Assembly: GCA_001724265.1 (NCBI GenBank)
Contig: MEDY01000257.1
Location: forward strand, 1 to 64,000
Direction: 5' to 3'
Length of the DNA: 64,000 bases
DNA from: Rhizaria sp. SCN 62-66
Taxonomy: Eukaryota; Rhizaria, unplaced
The position numbers and the translations under genes are program-made. Below the pieces are notes generated by a model that was not told the DNA's origin, ran no database searches, and saw only the letters and a program-made list of their open reading frames with translations. Positions 46,707 to 59,300 of the stretch are shown here, in pieces; the first letter of the stretch is position 1; each line of letters starts with the position of its first letter.

Positions 46707-48541
46707 GCTGGCGTCTCGACCGTGACGGTCCACACTGAAAGAGAAGGCAAGACGCGAAGAAAGAGGAGGGAGAGGCAAGCGAGGAAGGGGCAAAGGAGTG
46801 CAAAAGTTAGATCTGGAACACGGAAGCTACAACGTCAAGTTGTCCTAGAAAATAAACAAAAGATGTGAAAGTACCACTTGGAGAGGTTGGCTAAATTATT
46901 TGAGCTCTGCTTGTTTCTGTGGGTCACTGTGGCTCTGAAAAATCAGGCTTGGGCTGCTCAGCCTAGCAAGGCCGACTGTGGGATTGAGTCTGACCGGGAC
47001 GTAATCAGAATGTGTTGTACAGGCCATATACAAACCAATTCAATGTGAATGTAGGGATTCATTGGGTTATTTGTATGATTATGTATTATATATTTGGGAA
47101 ACATCCTGAGGTTTTGTTTTACGTGCCGGTTGGCATCAATGTCACACCGTCGCCGTTGGGACCTCAACACTCGCACGTCGCTAGCTTCTGCCACACGCCA
47201 CAGTATGACTCAGTAGTGGCACACGTACTTGTGTGAGCTTGGATTTGTGGGATTTGCCATGACATAAGGCCTTCTGTGATGCTTTTTGGCATACAGCTCA
47301 CCATCGTGACCAGATATGAGAACAACACCTCCGCATCACATGCACTTGAGCAAGTATAGCCAGCACAAATCAATCCAGTTTGAACGAATGCTTAGATCTA
47401 AGCTGTTTAAGTGAGTTGTGTTTGTTTTTAGTACACTATGATGCGTTGGGGAGTCATTTAGTGCAAAATGATGCATCAAGAAAAACATGCGCGTCGTAAG
47501 TTTGTGACAACTTAGCCTCATGTGTGCATAGAACGAACATTACAGGAGCTGATATTTGGGTATAATATTGATATACTGATTACATTTCTGATGAAATGTT
47601 TGAGATCTGTTACACGCAAGAAACGCGGACGCATATGCAGGCTAGGCCCTCTGTTACTCCAAAGTCACTTCATGATAGAACAAGAATAAAACACGTGTAT
47701 TATCGGTTTGTACGTCTTATGCATGAGTATAATGATTAAGGCGTTGGAATATGTGAAAATATAATGTTACTTCGAGTGTAAAAGCTGAGCTGAGCCAGTC
47801 TAGCGCACGAAATGTATTATTAGTGGCTCCTTCTGTTGGGTCCGGTTGAGTCGAGACCCAAACGAGTGCAGGAATCTTTTTCGAAATACCGTGCAAACGT
47901 CACTAACGCGCGTATAGCGCGCATATATTTAATGTTTTCGTTATCAAATTGTGTTTTTGCGTTGTGACACTTAATTACAGTTCTTATATCGACTTCTGTG
48001 TTGCTGTGCACGTCCTCGGGCGCATAAAGAGCGATGAGTCTTTCGCACTGCCCGTCGCTGCCACGCCGACCCGTGCCATGCCACGCACCATCATTCCACG
48101 CAGTTGCGCTTACTTTGCCCTTGCTATGTTCTTTCATTTCTTGCGCTTCATTGCACTCTCAAGACTTCAAAGCTTCTTGGAGTCTCTTTATTAACCATTC
48201 TCCGCCACACCTTCCCGTTTCTGTCGATCCCCCGTGTTGCCGCCCGTGGCGTCTTCCTGCGCGGTCCCCTCTCTGCGTCCCACTCAACCTCCAACAACAC
48301 GTCGCACGCGTGCAATAATACTTCGTCTGTGTCCATTGCTACCACCGCTTAGCGTTTCTCGTCTCTCGCTGCTCGCCCCGCAGCCGCAGTCGCAGTCTCC
48401 GCGTTCGCAACAGCAACAAAAGCAGTTACAGTTCCCTCTGTCCCTGCTCTAGCGTTTTCCCCTGCGCCCCGCACTAGCAGCTTGCGCCCTTCAGTGTCTT
48501 CGCCCGTATAGCCTTTGCTCGCCGCAACTCCCCGTCGCCAC
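46707..48541. promoter_or_regulatory. Long divergent region, unknown protein/FPGS
   Basis: 1.8 kb, AT-rich at 46800-47950, then pyrimidine-rich toward FPGS. The FPGS frame stays free of TAA and TGA from about 48104 to the ATG, interrupted only by TAG at 48350 and 48509; the part after 48350 would encode an Ala/Ser/Pro-rich, transit-peptide-like stretch. No tRNA or other RNA gene seen. Confidence 0.4.
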
Positions 48542-50878
48542 ATGAGCACTCAGCAGCAGCAGGCGCGGACGCAGAGCCACACGCCGAGCCAGGTGCAGTG
48601 CGCGCAGGCGCATGTGCTGCAGCTTATCCCGGCGCTCGTCCCGCCCGCCGAGGTCTTTGACCGCGCCACTATGGCTGGCGCTGACGCCGCGCTGGCATAC
48701 CTGCAGGCCAAGAACCTCGAGGCGCTGCGTCTGCGCACGCAGTCGCGCAGCTTCGCGCAGGAGCAGATGCAGAGCTATCTGGACCGGCTCGGACTTGACC
48801 TCTCACCGCTGAGCGTCGTCCATGTCGCAGGCTCTAAAGGCAAGGGTAGTACGTGCGCCTTTGCGGAAACGATCCTGCGCAAGCACGGGCTCAAGACGGG
48901 CATGTACACGTCGCCGCACCTCATCTCGCTGACCGAGCGCTACCGCATCAACACGCAGCACATCAGCGAGGAGCTCTTCCTCAAGCACTTCTGGCGCGTC
49001 TGGGACGGGCTCTGGGCCACCATTCCTCAGCAGCAGGCTGCCGACACTGCCGCTGCTACGTCCGGTGCCGCTGCCGACTCCGTTGCTGCTGCGGCCGCTG
49101 CGCTGCCGCGTATCCCGCCGATGCCCGCGTACTTCGCGTTCCTGACGCTGGTCGGCTTCGATCTGTACGTGGCCGAGAAGGTTGACGTGCTGCTGCTCGA
49201 GGTCGGGCTGGGCGGCAAGCTCGACGCCACCAACGTTGTCCCCGCGCCGCTGGTGACGGCCATTACGCCGCTGGCGCTTGAGCACACCGAGATCCTGGGC
49301 AACACGCTCGCGGCCATCGCTGGCGAGAAGGCCGGCATCGCCAAGCGCGGGGCGCCGCTCTACACAGTTCCGCAGCCGCAGGAGGCGATGAGCGTGCTGA
49401 TGGACGCCGCCGCAGGCGTGGCGACGCCGCTGCGCGTCGCGCTGCCGCTCGGCCAGGGCCTGGGCGCCACGACGACGGTGCCCAAGCTGGGGCTGTCAGG
49501 TGCGCACCAGCTCGGCAACGCCGCGCTCGGGGCCACGCTCGCGCACGTTGCGCTATGCCGGCTCCAGGAGCTGGGGAAGCTGCCCGCTGCGGCCGCCGCG
49601 CTGTTTCGCAGCAATGATGGCACAAGTCGTGACAGCTCCACCATTGTCGCGAGCGCTGCCTGTGCGGATAAGTGGCAAGTGCCCGGCGTCGCGCTGGTCA
49701 CGCTCGACTCGTCCGCATCGCCCGCCGCCGTCTCCTCCGTGACGACCGCGACGAGCGCTGGCGGCGCGAGAGTGCTGTTCCCGCCCACGGGCGCGCTCGA
49801 CGCGGTGACCGCCACTTCGGTTGCGCCGCTAGGCGGCACCACCGCCGGCGACGCGGGCATCGCGCTCCCGCCGCTGTTCGCGCAGGGTCTGACCGAGTCG
49901 AGCTGGGCCGGCCGCTGCCAGGTTGTCGCGGACTCGGTGGCGCCCAACCTCACCGTTTTCCTCGACGGCGCTCACACGGTTGAGTCCATCGGGCTCTGCG
50001 CAGAGTGGTTCTCCACCGAGGTCGCGCAGCGCCGCGGTAAGATGCAGCAGCAGGCACAAGAGAAAGCGCAGGAGAACGAGGAGGAAGGCAAGCGCGTGCA
50101 GCAGCAGAGCGAGGCGAGTGTGGACGAGTGCGAACTATTGTTTAACTGCGGCCACGTGCGCAACCCCTTCCTGCTCCTGGAGCCCCTCGCCGGCGCGCTC
50201 AACGCCTCCGCAACCTCTACTGACTCCAGCAGCCGCCCGATCCGGTTCGCGCGAGCCACGTTCACGCCGTTCGAGCACGACCGGCTGCACCTGCTGGGAC
50301 CGCAGTCGCTGACTGAGCTGGCGGCCAGCTGTGGCCACGCCGCGCTGCCCGCCTCCACGGCCGCCGCGCTCGCCTGTGTCGACGCGCTGCCCGCGCCCGA
50401 CGTTGCTAGCGCCAGCGCCACCGCGAGTGCGAGCGCGAAGAGCTACGCGGAGAGCGGGCTATTGAGCTGGCAGCGCACGCTCATGGGCGTGTGGGACACT
50501 GTCTGGCTCGCTACGCGCGCCCCCGCGGCCGACTGCGGCGGCGAGGTGACCGTGGGCACCCTCTCGCCCTCCGGCGCGCCGCTCGCGGCCCTCTCGCCCG
50601 CCGCAGTGACCGCGGGCGCCGAGTCCGCCGCTGAGGCCGTGGCTAAGGCCGGCGTCAGCAGCGACAACACGGGCGTCTACCTCCGCCGCACGCTGCCATC
50701 TGTCGCCACCGGCTCTGCTGCGTGTTACCAGGTCAACGGCCTGCCATCGGCCACCGTGGCGTTAGAGCAGCTGCGCGTGCGCGCGCTCGCGCAACCCGAG
50801 AAGCAGTTTTACTGCCTCGTGACCGGTTCGCTGTACCTGGTCGGCAACACGCTCAATGCACTCAAGGTCGCGGTGTAA
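48542..50878 (+). CDS. FPGS: Folylpolyglutamate synthase
   Basis: Intronless, 778 residues from the ATG at 48542. It adds glutamates to folates, retaining them in the cell and raising their affinity for folate enzymes. Mur-ligase-family landmarks: P-loop VAGSKGKGSTCAF near 94-106, GLKTGMYTSPHL, the Mg-binding VGLGGKLDATN, IAGEKAGI and, in the C-terminal domain, LDGAHTVESI near 474. Human FPGS is 587 residues; the excess comes from Ala/Thr/Ser-rich inserts (mainly about 160-185, 360-450 and near the C-terminus) and a Gln-rich N-terminus. No clear targeting peptide follows this ATG; a possible one lies upstream across two TAG codons. MTHFR, the other folate gene, lies about 10 kb downstream. 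Confidence 0.93.
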   Translation: MSTQQQQARTQSHTPSQVQCAQAHVLQLIPALVPPAEVFDRATMAGADAALAYLQAKNLEALRLRTQSRSFAQEQMQSYLDRLGLDLSPLSVVHVAGSKGKGSTCAFAETILRKHGLKTGMYTSPHLISLTERYRINTQHISEELFLKHFWRVWDGLWATIPQQQAADTAAATSGAAADSVAAAAAALPRIPPMPAYFAFLTLVGFDLYVAEKVDVLLLEVGLGGKLDATNVVPAPLVTAITPLALEHTEILGNTLAAIAGEKAGIAKRGAPLYTVPQPQEAMSVLMDAAAGVATPLRVALPLGQGLGATTTVPKLGLSGAHQLGNAALGATLAHVALCRLQELGKLPAAAAALFRSNDGTSRDSSTIVASAACADKWQVPGVALVTLDSSASPAAVSSVTTATSAGGARVLFPPTGALDAVTATSVAPLGGTTAGDAGIALPPLFAQGLTESSWAGRCQVVADSVAPNLTVFLDGAHTVESIGLCAEWFSTEVAQRRGKMQQQAQEKAQENEEEGKRVQQQSEASVDECELLFNCGHVRNPFLLLEPLAGALNASATSTDSSSRPIRFARATFTPFEHDRLHLLGPQSLTELAASCGHAALPASTAAALACVDALPAPDVASASATASASAKSYAESGLLSWQRTLMGVWDTVWLATRAPAADCGGEVTVGTLSPSGAPLAALSPAAVTAGAESAAEAVAKAGVSSDNTGVYLRRTLPSVATGSAACYQVNGLPSATVALEQLRVRALAQPEKQFYCLVTGSLYLVGNTLNALKVAV

Positions 50879-51487
50879 GTTTCTCCTAAGCTCGAGTGTG
50901 TAGTCTGCATTGAAGTACCTTAGGGGTTCAATTGTCGACGAATGTGAGCTTAAGTCGTATTTGAATGTGTATCAGTGACAGAGCTGTAATTGTTTGTGTT
51001 GTTCGCATGCTTTTGCAATGGTGAATGTGAAATTATAATTTCACGAATGTATCGATCAATCATGAGCGTGTTGTGCTGTGACTGAAGCAAAAGAAACGAA
51101 TAAAGCAATACATGTACTGAATATTTATCGAACAGTAACGATCGAACAGTAACGCTTAGGCCAAACGTAAAAAGCAATAAAGCTGAGTGATATAAAATGG
51201 TTGTTAAAGAAAAAGGTAATCTATGGAAGCAAACTATGAAAAACTATGAAAAAAAATATAACTTTGAATAATACTGTAACTGTCTTCCTGGCTCTTTAGT
51301 TTAAAACTCCGCTGTCGCGGCGTCACTGTACACTAGTAACACATAGGCGCATAGGACCACGAGAAAACATCACCACACAAAGAGCTAGAAAATAAAACTG
51401 CATAAAACTATGAAACCGCTCACAACACACAGCGAAACTATGTTAATCGTGTGCTCAACTTGTCGTGGATGAAAGACGGATTCTCAC
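50879..51487. other. Convergent 3' intergenic region
   Basis: AT-rich, with several AATAAA-like signals; nothing further seen. Confidence 0.55.
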
Positions 51488-52800
51488 TTACTCCTGCGCC
51501 TCCTCCTGCTCGTCATCCGCAGCAGCCGCGGCAGCAGCAGCCTTCTTGTTGCCGCCGCCGCTCGCGCCCTTCTTGCTGCCGCTAGCGTCGTTGAACATGG
51601 CGTGGAAGGCGGCGCGCGAGACGCTGTCGCCGCCCGACGCGGGGTCCACGGCGAAGTTGATGGCCTGCACGTCGGCGTCGGTCAGGCGTGCGGCGTCGGT
51701 GAACACCTCGTCGGCGGTGCCCGCATACTCGTGGTCGGCCAGCGTGTCGCGGATGTCGTCGATCGAGAGCTTGCGGTCCTCGTCGCGGTCGAACACCTGG
51801 AACGCGAGCTTCGCAGACTGTGGGGCCAATGTATGGAACATTAAGAGAAATTAAATAGTAGAGTGAGCAAAGTTCAAAAAAACAATAATATTCGTTATAA
51901 AAATTACAACATTATTTGTCACATTGAGCTTTTGAACTCAGGAACCTAGTCACCGTGTGTCTGTCGATGATCATGTGGTGATAGTATGATGTGTGATGAC
52001 GAGTGATGAGTGAACGTACGCGCTGCAGGGCGTCGGAGCCCTTGGCCTCGGGGGTGTAGTTCTCCTTCGTGGGGTCCTCGCCAGCGTCGAGAGTGATGGA
52101 CTAAGAACAAGCAAAACACCCAAAATAAGGGAGAATATTAGGGAGAAAGAATTTGATGAGATAAGTCGCGTGAGTATTGAGTGAGCTGTGCCGAAATCTG
52201 TTGTGCGCTTGTTTGCTGTGGTCAAGCTTGGGTGTAAAAACGTACGTCAATAACCTTCTTGAACTGCTTGAAGTTCATGGTGCCGGCCGCGCCCTCAGTG
52301 GCGTACTCGATAATATCCTCGAGCTAAGTGAAGAAAGCGAACGAACGTACAATAGGAAACAGGATACAAACAACGCAATATGACATATATGAGCATCAAA
52401 CCAAAGAAATATAACACAAACCATGACTAAATATAACATTTCTGCGTTGTGTCACAATAAAACAATGTCCTGGTGAGATATATACTTTGCGATAAGTAAA
52501 AGTGTAGTGTCTAATTGGTGATGAAGGGAGTCGGTACGTACGAGCTCCTCAGAAAGGTAGATGCCCATGGAGGCAAACTGCGCCGCAAGGCGGGCAGAGT
52601 CAACCTCACCCTGTGTGCGTCAGTGTGAGACAAGTTGAAAAATACCAGACGAGAAAGTGAGATGGGGTGATAAAAAAAGAGACTCGACGACAAGCAGGCC
52701 GAGGCATAGAGACAATATAGATGGGACGAACCGTAATGCCCTCACCGGCAGTAAAGAGGGAGAAGATCTGTTGAGCGAGCACCGCGTTATCGTCAGACAT
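51488..52800 (-). CDS. Calmodulin-like EF-hand protein, five exons
   Basis: Minus-strand exons 52800-52732, 52610-52542, 52323-52246, 52100-52020 and 51817-51488, giving 208 residues. All four introns are phase 0, with GTTCGT (first) or GTACGT donors. The fold looks like a four-EF-hand calmodulin relative: helices such as LAQQIFSLFTAGEG and MNFKQFKKVI resemble degenerate hands, and only the third hand (DRDEDRKLSIDD, 109-120) keeps a canonical calcium loop, with Asp at position 12. A Lys/Ala/Glu tail follows (GGGNKKAAAAAAAADDEQ). The two first exons are both 69 nt. It probably senses calcium through one site; its partner is unknown. It is the most intron-dense gene here for its size, and is divergent from CFAP61. 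Confidence 0.8.
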
Positions 52801-53385
52801 GAGGCTCTCTGTAGTGCAGGCGGGGCCGAATAAGGTGAAGCCAAGTGCAGAGGAAGAAGAGTAGAGTGAGTGAAAATAAGACCACTGCAGGAAGACCATG
52901 CAGATCCGCTTAGAGTGCATAAATAAAATATAATAATAAAAACCGCGCGTAAAATCCCAATTCGTCGTCAAAATACAAACCTGACGACTGAGAGAGGCAT
53001 ACACAGTCAATTTATCGAGGCGAAAACGGCCAGTCAAAACTAGCGACTGGCTTGGTTCTCAAAAAATTTGAGGCAGCCGTTACGACGAAGCAACTTAGCG
53101 GTCGATTTGTTTTCAATGGCCCACATCCAAGACACCGACTGTCACTACTCTGTGTTTAAATTTAGATTTTCCTGATATGTTATCAATGTGGCCATTCATG
53201 AAATTGCTGTAAGTTCTAAAAGTCCTGCACAATGCTCTCCCCAATACCTGCTCTCACACACTGTCAATCTCTGACCAAACTTCATCCTGTTCTTACGGTT
53301 GCTCGCTCCTCGCCCGCACCACTTACAACCCCCACTTTCTACACACTGCGCGCACCACGCCCGTTTGCTTACTTGCAGAGCTCGT
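52801..53385. promoter_or_regulatory. Divergent promoter region, EF-hand protein/CFAP61
   Basis: Shared 5' region of 585 bp. A possible CFAP61 5' UTR intron spans 53209-53378 (GTAAGT donor, ACTTGCAG acceptor, 7 nt before the ATG). On the minus strand CAG|GTTTGT near 52980 and CTACAG (complement of 52809-52814) could bound a 5' UTR intron of the EF-hand gene. Confidence 0.35.
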
Positions 53386-56300
53386 ATGCTACCGAACGGG
53401 CTCTCGATCACGGCCCGTCGCTCCGTGCGCGACGACGAGTCGGCGGTTGAAGCGCTCGTTTCGAGCGAGAAACAGGATTACATCACCAAATTCGGTCCCT
53501 TCTCAGTCGCACACCTCATCGAGACATCAGTTCTCTCCATCACAGTTGTTGACGAGCAGGACACAATTGTTGGCTTTGCGTCCTTCCTCGACGCGCCGCC
53601 TGTGGGGCTCCAGTACGGCGCGCTGGCCCAGGACCGCTGGCCGCAGTGGTTCGCCGAGTCCTTCGACTCCCCCGCCGCGACCTGCGCCGTGCCGTCCTCG
53701 CTCTGGTGCGCCGCGTTTGTCGCGCCCGCCGAGATTACGGACACGATTGCGGACCGCGTGCTGCACACCGTCTTCGCCACGCTGCACTGGGTCGACGCCG
53801 TGCTCGCGCTGCTGCCGCTCGAGGTGCCCGTGTTCGCCCCGCTCAAGGACCGCTTCACGCCGCTGCCGCTGCGCCACGCCGGGCAGTACTTCGGGCCCCA
53901 GGCGTTTGTGTGCCAGCGCGCGATTTTTATCCCGCCGCTGCGCGTGCGCCGCGCGCGCATCGAAGACCACGACGACCTGGTGCCTGTGCTGAACCGCCAG
54001 TCTGAGGTGCTGACGAGCATCTACGGCGACTACTACCTGGCCACGCTCATTGAGTCGCAGGACGCCAACAACGTGTGCCTTGTCGCCGAGGTTGCCGGCC
54101 GCGCTGTGGGCCTGCTGTGCGTTACCGACGACATCGACGTCACGCTGCTCAACGAATGCTTCCAGCTCGAGCCCTACGACTTCCTCGTCAAGAACCCGCG
54201 CTCGATGCTCTCGCACTTCGCGCCCGCCTCCGCCAACGCGCTCCCCGCGCCCAGCAGCGGCGCCGCTGCGACTGGCGCCGGCTCTGCCGCGGGCGCCGCC
54301 GCTGGTAACTCTGCCGTGCCCCTGCTGGGTGCATCGTTCGCGCGCTCGCTCGGCGCTGACCGCCGTCTCCGCACGCTCTACTCCTCCCTGCTGCGCGCGC
54401 TGACGGGCGTGCAGCTCTCCGAGGCGCCCCCGATTACGGCTGTGCCGCTCGCTGAGGCCTCCGCGACATCGTTGCTGTCCGCCGACCTGTCTGGTGTGCC
54501 AGTGGCTGCAACGCATGGCGACGCGCGCGACGCCCAGGCCACCGCGCGCGCCGTCACCAGCACCCTGTCCTCTGCGGCGGCGTCGCATCCGCTGTGGGCG
54601 CGCGACTCGACGGTCCCGCCGCAGCACCGCGCGACGCTCACGCGCGCGCTGGCCACGCTCGCCGAGCAGTTCATCGCTCAGGTCCTCCTGGGCGCGCGCG
54701 CGCCGGCCCCCGCGCCCACCGCCAAGGACATTGCCGCCGCGATCCGCGAGCTCAAGCGCGCCCCCGCGTCGGGACCCGGCTCCACGGCCGCCAGCGAGCG
54801 TGCCGCCGCCGTGCTAGCCGCGGCCGCGGCGGCTGAGGCCGCGAGCAACGGCACCGCGCAACCCGGCACGGCCGTCGTGCTGACGGGCCGCCATCCAGGC
54901 GCGACCGTGGTCACCATCGGGCTCGGCGCGCCGCAGCCGCTGGTCGAGTACACGGCCGACGGGCTCACCAAGGTGCTGCCTGTGGCGACGCTGCTGCCTG
55001 CCGGCAGCGGCCCCGCGGCCCCGGGCGCGGTGGTGAGCCGCGAAGACGCGCCGCCGCTCATGAGCACCGACCCCGCGGTGGGCGCCGCGCTCGACTGCCT
55101 CGAGCACCTCTCGGGCGAGGCGCTGTCGCGCGAGGGCTTCGTCAAGACAGTCATGACCTTCGTCGCCACGCTCGCCAAGGCCAAGCCCCCCGTCGTCACC
55201 AGCAGTAACAACAACGCTAGTAGTAGCAGCAGCAGCGCAGGCTCGAGAAAGGCCGCGCAAAGCCAGCCGCTGGCGTGGACGCGGCACAGCATTGCGGCGG
55301 CGTTCCTGGCCTTCCTGGAGGAGGCCGCGCTGCCCAAGCCCGTGCCCGCGCCTGAAGACATCATCGACGAGGAGCAGATGAAGGCGCTGGCCGTCGCGCG
55401 CGCCGAGAACGAGGCGCGCGCTCAGGCCGCGCAGGCGCTCGCGGCCTTCGGCGTCGGCTCGGCCACAGGCAAGGGCAAGCGCGGGACGTCGGCCAGAAAC
55501 GCCGCCGCCGCGGGCACCAATGTCAGCGCGAGCGACGCCAGCGCCGGCAAGATGAGCGTGGGCGACAGCGTTGGCGACGCCGACACGAACGGCGACGAGG
55601 AAGAGGAGGACGAGGAAGAGGACGACGAGGATGACGGCGACAGCAAGGCTCTCGTCACCGCCGCCGCTGCGTCCGCCGCCGCTGCGGGCGCCGCGTCTTC
55701 GACGGCGCCGCTGCTCAACACGATCGCCGTCGTGATGTACTGCCTGGACGAGAGCTTCGAGGCGCGCGGCGCGGACCTGATCGGCCCCGCGTTCTCGTTC
55801 TTCAAGGACAAGGAGTATTGCGTCGTCACGCTGCCCTACACGTGCGAGGAGCACTCGCTGCTGCACCACTTCGCACCCGTGCCCGCGCGCCCGCAGTCGA
55901 CGCTCTCGCACGCGCTCTACCTGCTGCACCGCGACGCGCTGGGCGCCGTCGTCGACGTTGACTGGGCTACCGAGGCCGACTTTCCCGACGCTGCCGCGCT
56001 GCTGTCGTACATGGACCTGCCGCCCGGGCTTGACCCCGTGCTGCCCGCGCTCGAGGCCCCCGCTCACGCGGCCAACGACGGCGACTGCGCGCTGCCGACC
56101 CCCGTGGAGCTGGGCCTGGTCCCCGGCTCGCGCGCGGCCGCGCTCATGGCGCAGCTCCGCGCCGCGCTCGTCGACGAGTCGCTGCAGCGCGCGCTCTTCC
56201 TCCAGGACAAGGAAGCCCGCCGCGCCGCGCGCGCGCGCGCCGCCGCCATGCCGCTGCCGCAGCGCGGAGGCGCCGCCTCGTTGGCCGCCGCCTCCGCCGC

Positions 56301-59300
56301 GGCCGGTGAGGGCACTGGCGTGGGCTCCGCCTCTGAGCGCGACGCCGTGCGCACCGAGGAGGCGCTCGAGTACGACACGGTGCGGCCCACGCGGCGCAAC
56401 CTCGCAGCTTTCACGATCCGCTGTGAGGGCCATCTGGTCGGTTTCGCTCTGGCGCTGTCCCGCGCGCCCGCCGAAGTGGACGCCGTAGCGCGGTCTTTCG
56501 CCGTGAGCGAGTTCGTGTCCCCTCGTGATCTGCTCTCGCCCCAGGCCGCGGCCGCGCCCGCGGGCTCCTTCTGCCTCCCCGGCACGGGCCCCACGCACGC
56601 GGACCTGCTCGCGCTCGTCATCAACCCGCTCTTCAAGCGCCACACGCCACGCGTGTGCCGCGAGCTGCTCCGCCTCTTCCGCAAGCAGGTGCTGCTCTTC
56701 CGCGCCTTCCCGGGCGCGCCCGTTGACGACGTGCTCAACGTCTTCGTGCAGCTGCGCCCCGCCGCGGAGCCCGTGCAGGCGGACGACGTGCTCTGTCTCG
56801 GCCCCGACCTCGTGTCCTCGCAGGGTCCCCGCGGCGTCGCTGCGGTGCGGGCCAAGCGCGCCGCGCTCGCCGCGGCCGGTCCCAGCGCCGGCGCCAGCGG
56901 CATGAGCTCCGGAAGTGTCACTAACAGCAGTGACGCCGCCACTGATAATGACGCCGCTGTTGCTGGCCCTGAGACGGCCGCCGCTGCTGCCGCTGCCGCG
57001 GCCGCCGCGGCCGGCTACGCCGTGTCGGCCGAGGCGTCCTCCGCGCTCGTCGCCGAATCCTCGCTGCTGTGCCCGGTGTACCTGCTCTCACGCAAGCTCC
57101 TCTCGCTGCCGCGCGCGCCCATCAACGCGCGCGTTGTCGTCGTCGGCGCCTCGGACACCGGGCTCGCGCTGCTCGAGGCGCTGGTGCTGAACCCCGACCT
57201 GCAGTGCACCAACATCACGCTTGTCGCGCCCGAGGGCCTGCCTACGGGCCGGCCCAGCGACCTGGCTGCGCTCGCCGCCACGGCCGCCGCGGCGACGGCG
57301 ACGGCGCGCGATGCTGGCAGCGTGAGCGAGGCGGACCTGCCGCACCTGTTCCTGCCCGCGTCGCCGTACTACAACGACACGCACCTCGCGCGCCTCGGAC
57401 TGGGCACGCGCGTGCGCGTTGTGTGCGACCGCGTAGCCGGGCTCGACGCCGCCGCGCAGACGCTGCACCTGCTCTCGGGCGCCGCGCTGCCTTACGACGC
57501 GCTCGTCCTCGCCACCGGGCTGCGCGAGTGCACCGCGCGCCGCCTCGACGTTGACGAGCTCGCCTCGCAGCGCGCTGACGCCGCGGCCTTCGCCAATGCG
57601 CTGCTGCTGCCCGGCGAGGACGTTGGCGCCGCCGGCGCCGCCTCGGCTAACGACACCTCGGCCGCTGCTGCGAACGCGGGTGACAGCTCCTCGGCTGCCG
57701 GCAACAGGCGCGCTGGCACCGCAGCTACGGGCGGGCGTGCGACACGTGGCGCGGGCCCCTCGGCCTCCGTCGCCGCGGTTGCCGCCGGCGAGGACGAAGC
57801 GCGCGCCGTAAGCTTGGAGCCGCACGCGGGCCCCGTCGCGGGCATTGTCGCGCTCTCGACCACAGCCGACGCGCGCGCGCTTCTGGCGCTGCAGGCGCAG
57901 CTGCGCCCGCGCGTGACGGTCGTCTACGGCTGCAGTCTGCGCGCGCTGACCGCGCTTCAGGGCCTGCTGGCGTCGGGTGTGGCGCCCGCGGCGCTGGCGT
58001 GGGTGCACCCGCACTCTGCCGCGTCGGCCGAGTGGTGCCACGGCGATAAGGCCGTCGCCGAGCGCGCGCTGCGCGCCATCGCCGCGTTGGGCGTCGCCGT
58101 GTTCCCGCACGCCAAGATGACCGCGGTGCGCGCCGACAAGACGGGCAATCTCGCGCAGGTCATCGTGCAGCACGTCCCCGATACGGCCGCCACCAGCGCG
58201 GCCGCGGTCCCCGCGACACCGCACACCAGCAGCGCCTTCTCCCGCGGCGGGCTGATCGAGAACGAAGACTTCGAGTACCACCCCGAGTCCTCGACGGGCC
58301 CCGCGACGTACACGCTCGCCGCGCAGTGCCTCCTTGTCGCTGACGCCGTCGACGCCGACCCCTACATCTTCGGCGCCGCGCTCAGCAACTCGCTCGTCTT
58401 TGACGGCCGCCTCGTCGTCGACCACCGCTTCCGTGCCTGCGGCGCGGCGGACGGCACTCTTTACGCGGCCGGCCCACTGTGCAAGTTCTCGCGCGCGTAC
58501 GGCCGCACGCTGCCGCAGGAGCAGTACTGCTCGCGCGAGGTCGGCCGCGCGCTCGCGGCGTCGCTGCTGCAGAGCCTCGACCCCGTGCTCGCCGCCGAGG
58601 CGCGCGCGGCCGAGGAGGAGGCCGCCGCGGAGGCGCAGGCTGAGTCCGAGGCCGCGGCGGCGTCGGGCGACTCCGAGGCCGCGGCGCGCGCTGCGGCTGC
58701 GCGCACTGTCGCGCTGATGCCTGCGCTTGGCGCTGCGCCCAAGGTCGACGTCGCGCTGCTGCCCGGCGGGTTGCACTACCTGCACGTCGCGCTCCCGCCC
58801 TCGGTCACCGCCGCGGCGGCCACGGGCGCGGGCAACGTGCGGCCCAAGGTGCTGCTGAGCACGGTCAACGACGGCGTGTGCCGGCTCGTCTTCTCGGGCG
58901 TCGACGCGCGCCTGCAGTCGCTGACGTACCTCGACACCAAGCCCGTGCAGGTGTCCAACGTCATCCAGCTCGTTGGGCTCCCCGCGACGTACCTCAACAA
59001 CATCGTCGCGCGCTTCGAGGCGGGCACTGTGGCAGACTTGGCGGCCTACCTACAGCAGTCATGGACCACCGCGCTGTACCACGAGGCCTTCCCTGCGCTG
59101 CGCAGCGCCATTGCGGCCGCGCTGCAGGACGCCATGACGCAGGAGGCCGCCGATTCGGCCAGCGACAGCTTCGCGGCGCTACTCACCGAGGCCGTGGCCG
59201 AGCACCGCATGACGCTGCTCGACGGCGGCAGCCACGGCAGCAAGAACGCGACGAGTGCGACCAACCAATACCTGGCGCTGGCCGCGCGCGTTGCGGAGCA

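Noticed and set aside
50920-50945. tRNA T-arm-like GGTTCAATT
   Set aside because: The flanks do not pair into a T-stem and no cloverleaf or box A sequence is nearby.
57088-58785. 565-codon minus-strand frame inside CFAP61
   Set aside because: Antisense shadow within a gene recognised on the other strand.
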